Assembly (NCBI RefSeq): GCF_029544075.1
Contig: NZ_JAJQJH010000001.1
Span: forward strand, 124,001-188,000
Source of the DNA: Chromohalobacter canadensis
Lineage (GTDB): Bacteria; Pseudomonadota; Gammaproteobacteria; Pseudomonadales; Halomonadaceae
Reading direction: 5' to 3'
DNA: 64,000 nt
A program made the position numbers and the translations under genes. Shown one piece after another: positions 63,595-64,000 of the stretch (the stretch's first letter is position 1; every line of letters begins with the position of its first letter). The notes beneath the pieces are model-generated. The model was not told the DNA's origin. It searched no databases and worked only from the letters and a program-made list of their open reading frames with translations.

Positions 63595-64000
63595 TCAGGC
63601 GTCCTGCATGGCCTTGTGGCGTTTCTGCATCTTTTTCATGATTCGGTCGCGCTTGAGCGGCGAGAGATAGTCGACGAACAGCGTGCCTTCGAGATGATCG
63701 CACTCATGCTGGATGCAGTGGGCGAGCAGGCCATCGGCCTCCAGCTCGTAAGGCGTGCCATCGCGATCCAGCGCCTTGAGCGATACCCGCAACGCACGCG
63801 GCACCTCGGCGTAATGGTCAGGAATCGATAAGCAACCTTCCTGCATGGGCTCGCGCTCGTCACCCAAGGGAGTGTATTCGGGGTTGATCAGTACGCGGGG
63901 TTGCGAGCGATCGTCACTGACATCCATGACGATGACGCGGCGGTGCACGTCGACCTGGGTCGCGGCCAGGCCGATGCCCTGGGCGTCGTACATGGTGTCG
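63595..64000 (-). CDS. def: Peptide deformylase (5' end outside window)
   Basis: Metalloenzyme that removes the N-formyl group from new proteins. The visible C-terminal part has all three motifs: [19 protein letters not shown] with the metal Cys, and [13 protein letters not shown] with the two His and catalytic Glu. The frame stays open to base 64000, so the start lies beyond the window. It heads the def-fmt-rsmB cluster. Confidence 0.96.
   Translation of the reverse strand, partial: DTMYDAQGIGLAATQVDVHRRVIVMDVSDDRSQPRVLINPEYTPLGDEREPMQEGCLSIPDHYAEVPRALRVSLKALDRDGTPYELEADGLLAHCIQHECDHLEGTLFVDYLSPLKRDRIMKKMQKRHKAMQDA

Overview
The window reads as a chromosomal segment of a halophilic gammaproteobacterium of the Halomonadaceae (Chromohalobacter/Halomonas type). 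The evidence is the GC-rich backbone, the classic gammaproteobacterial gene orders (pepA-holC-valS, lptF-lptG, def-fmt-rsmB, trkA-trkH, purE-purK) and the strong investment in osmolyte and K+ handling: two tandem BCCT carriers, a glycine-betaine-type binding protein, TrkH/TrkA and a K+ channel. This placement is inference; no rRNA or tRNA gene is present to confirm it.

Layout. 1-10.7 kb: K+ channel fragment, valS, holC, an 18-codon dehydrogenase remnant, ilvE, pepA, divergent lptFG and an unrecognised gene. 10.9-14.9 kb: an AraC regulator divergent from an exaC-type aldehyde dehydrogenase and an adhP-type alcohol dehydrogenase, with a 21-bp-spaced direct repeat between them. 15-19.1 kb: LysE exporter, FabF-like synthase, a TnpB-only IS200/IS605-type element with its right-end guide-RNA region, and a TetR regulator.

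19.3-28.7 kb: a chromosomal integron. intI lies on the minus strand and is broken by one missing base in a C homopolymer. It is followed by a LexA-like box, an attI region and about twelve gene cassettes on the plus strand, most separated by recognisable attC sites with GTTATGC-type ends. Cassettes encode a DUF1883-TIR protein, a glutathione S-transferase, two GNAT acetyltransferases, a LysE-type exporter, an ACT-like protein and several unknown proteins. One cassette is duplicated with a frameshift, another is split, and a decayed IS3-family element sits in one attC. The cassettes are clearly more AT-rich than the flanks.

28.9-42 kb: bfd-bfr iron storage with a Fur-like site, purEK, truC-tcdA-DUF1653, transporters, a sirtuin lacking the zinc cysteines, a DTW-domain tRNA-modification enzyme, a CHAD protein and a tandem duplication of a whole BCCT transcription unit.

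41.8-47.1 kb: the most unusual metabolic locus. A LysR regulator is divergent from four genes: a BesD/halogenase-family Fe(II)/2-oxoglutarate hydroxylase, an M24 protein with the DddP metal-ligand spacing but without the DddP catalytic Asp, an isopenicillin-N-synthase-like dioxygenase, and an OpuAC-type binding protein. This looks like an uncharacterised uptake and degradation pathway for a betaine-like compound.

47.1-64 kb: a DUF2795/zinc-finger pair, HigA with a decayed HigB, InhA-like, a LysE remnant, nitroreductase, SolA-like oxidase, TraB protein, SstT, TrkH/TrkA, dodecin, PncA, a LysR/MFS pair with a 32-residue coupled leader ORF, then rsmB, fmt and a partial def running off the end.
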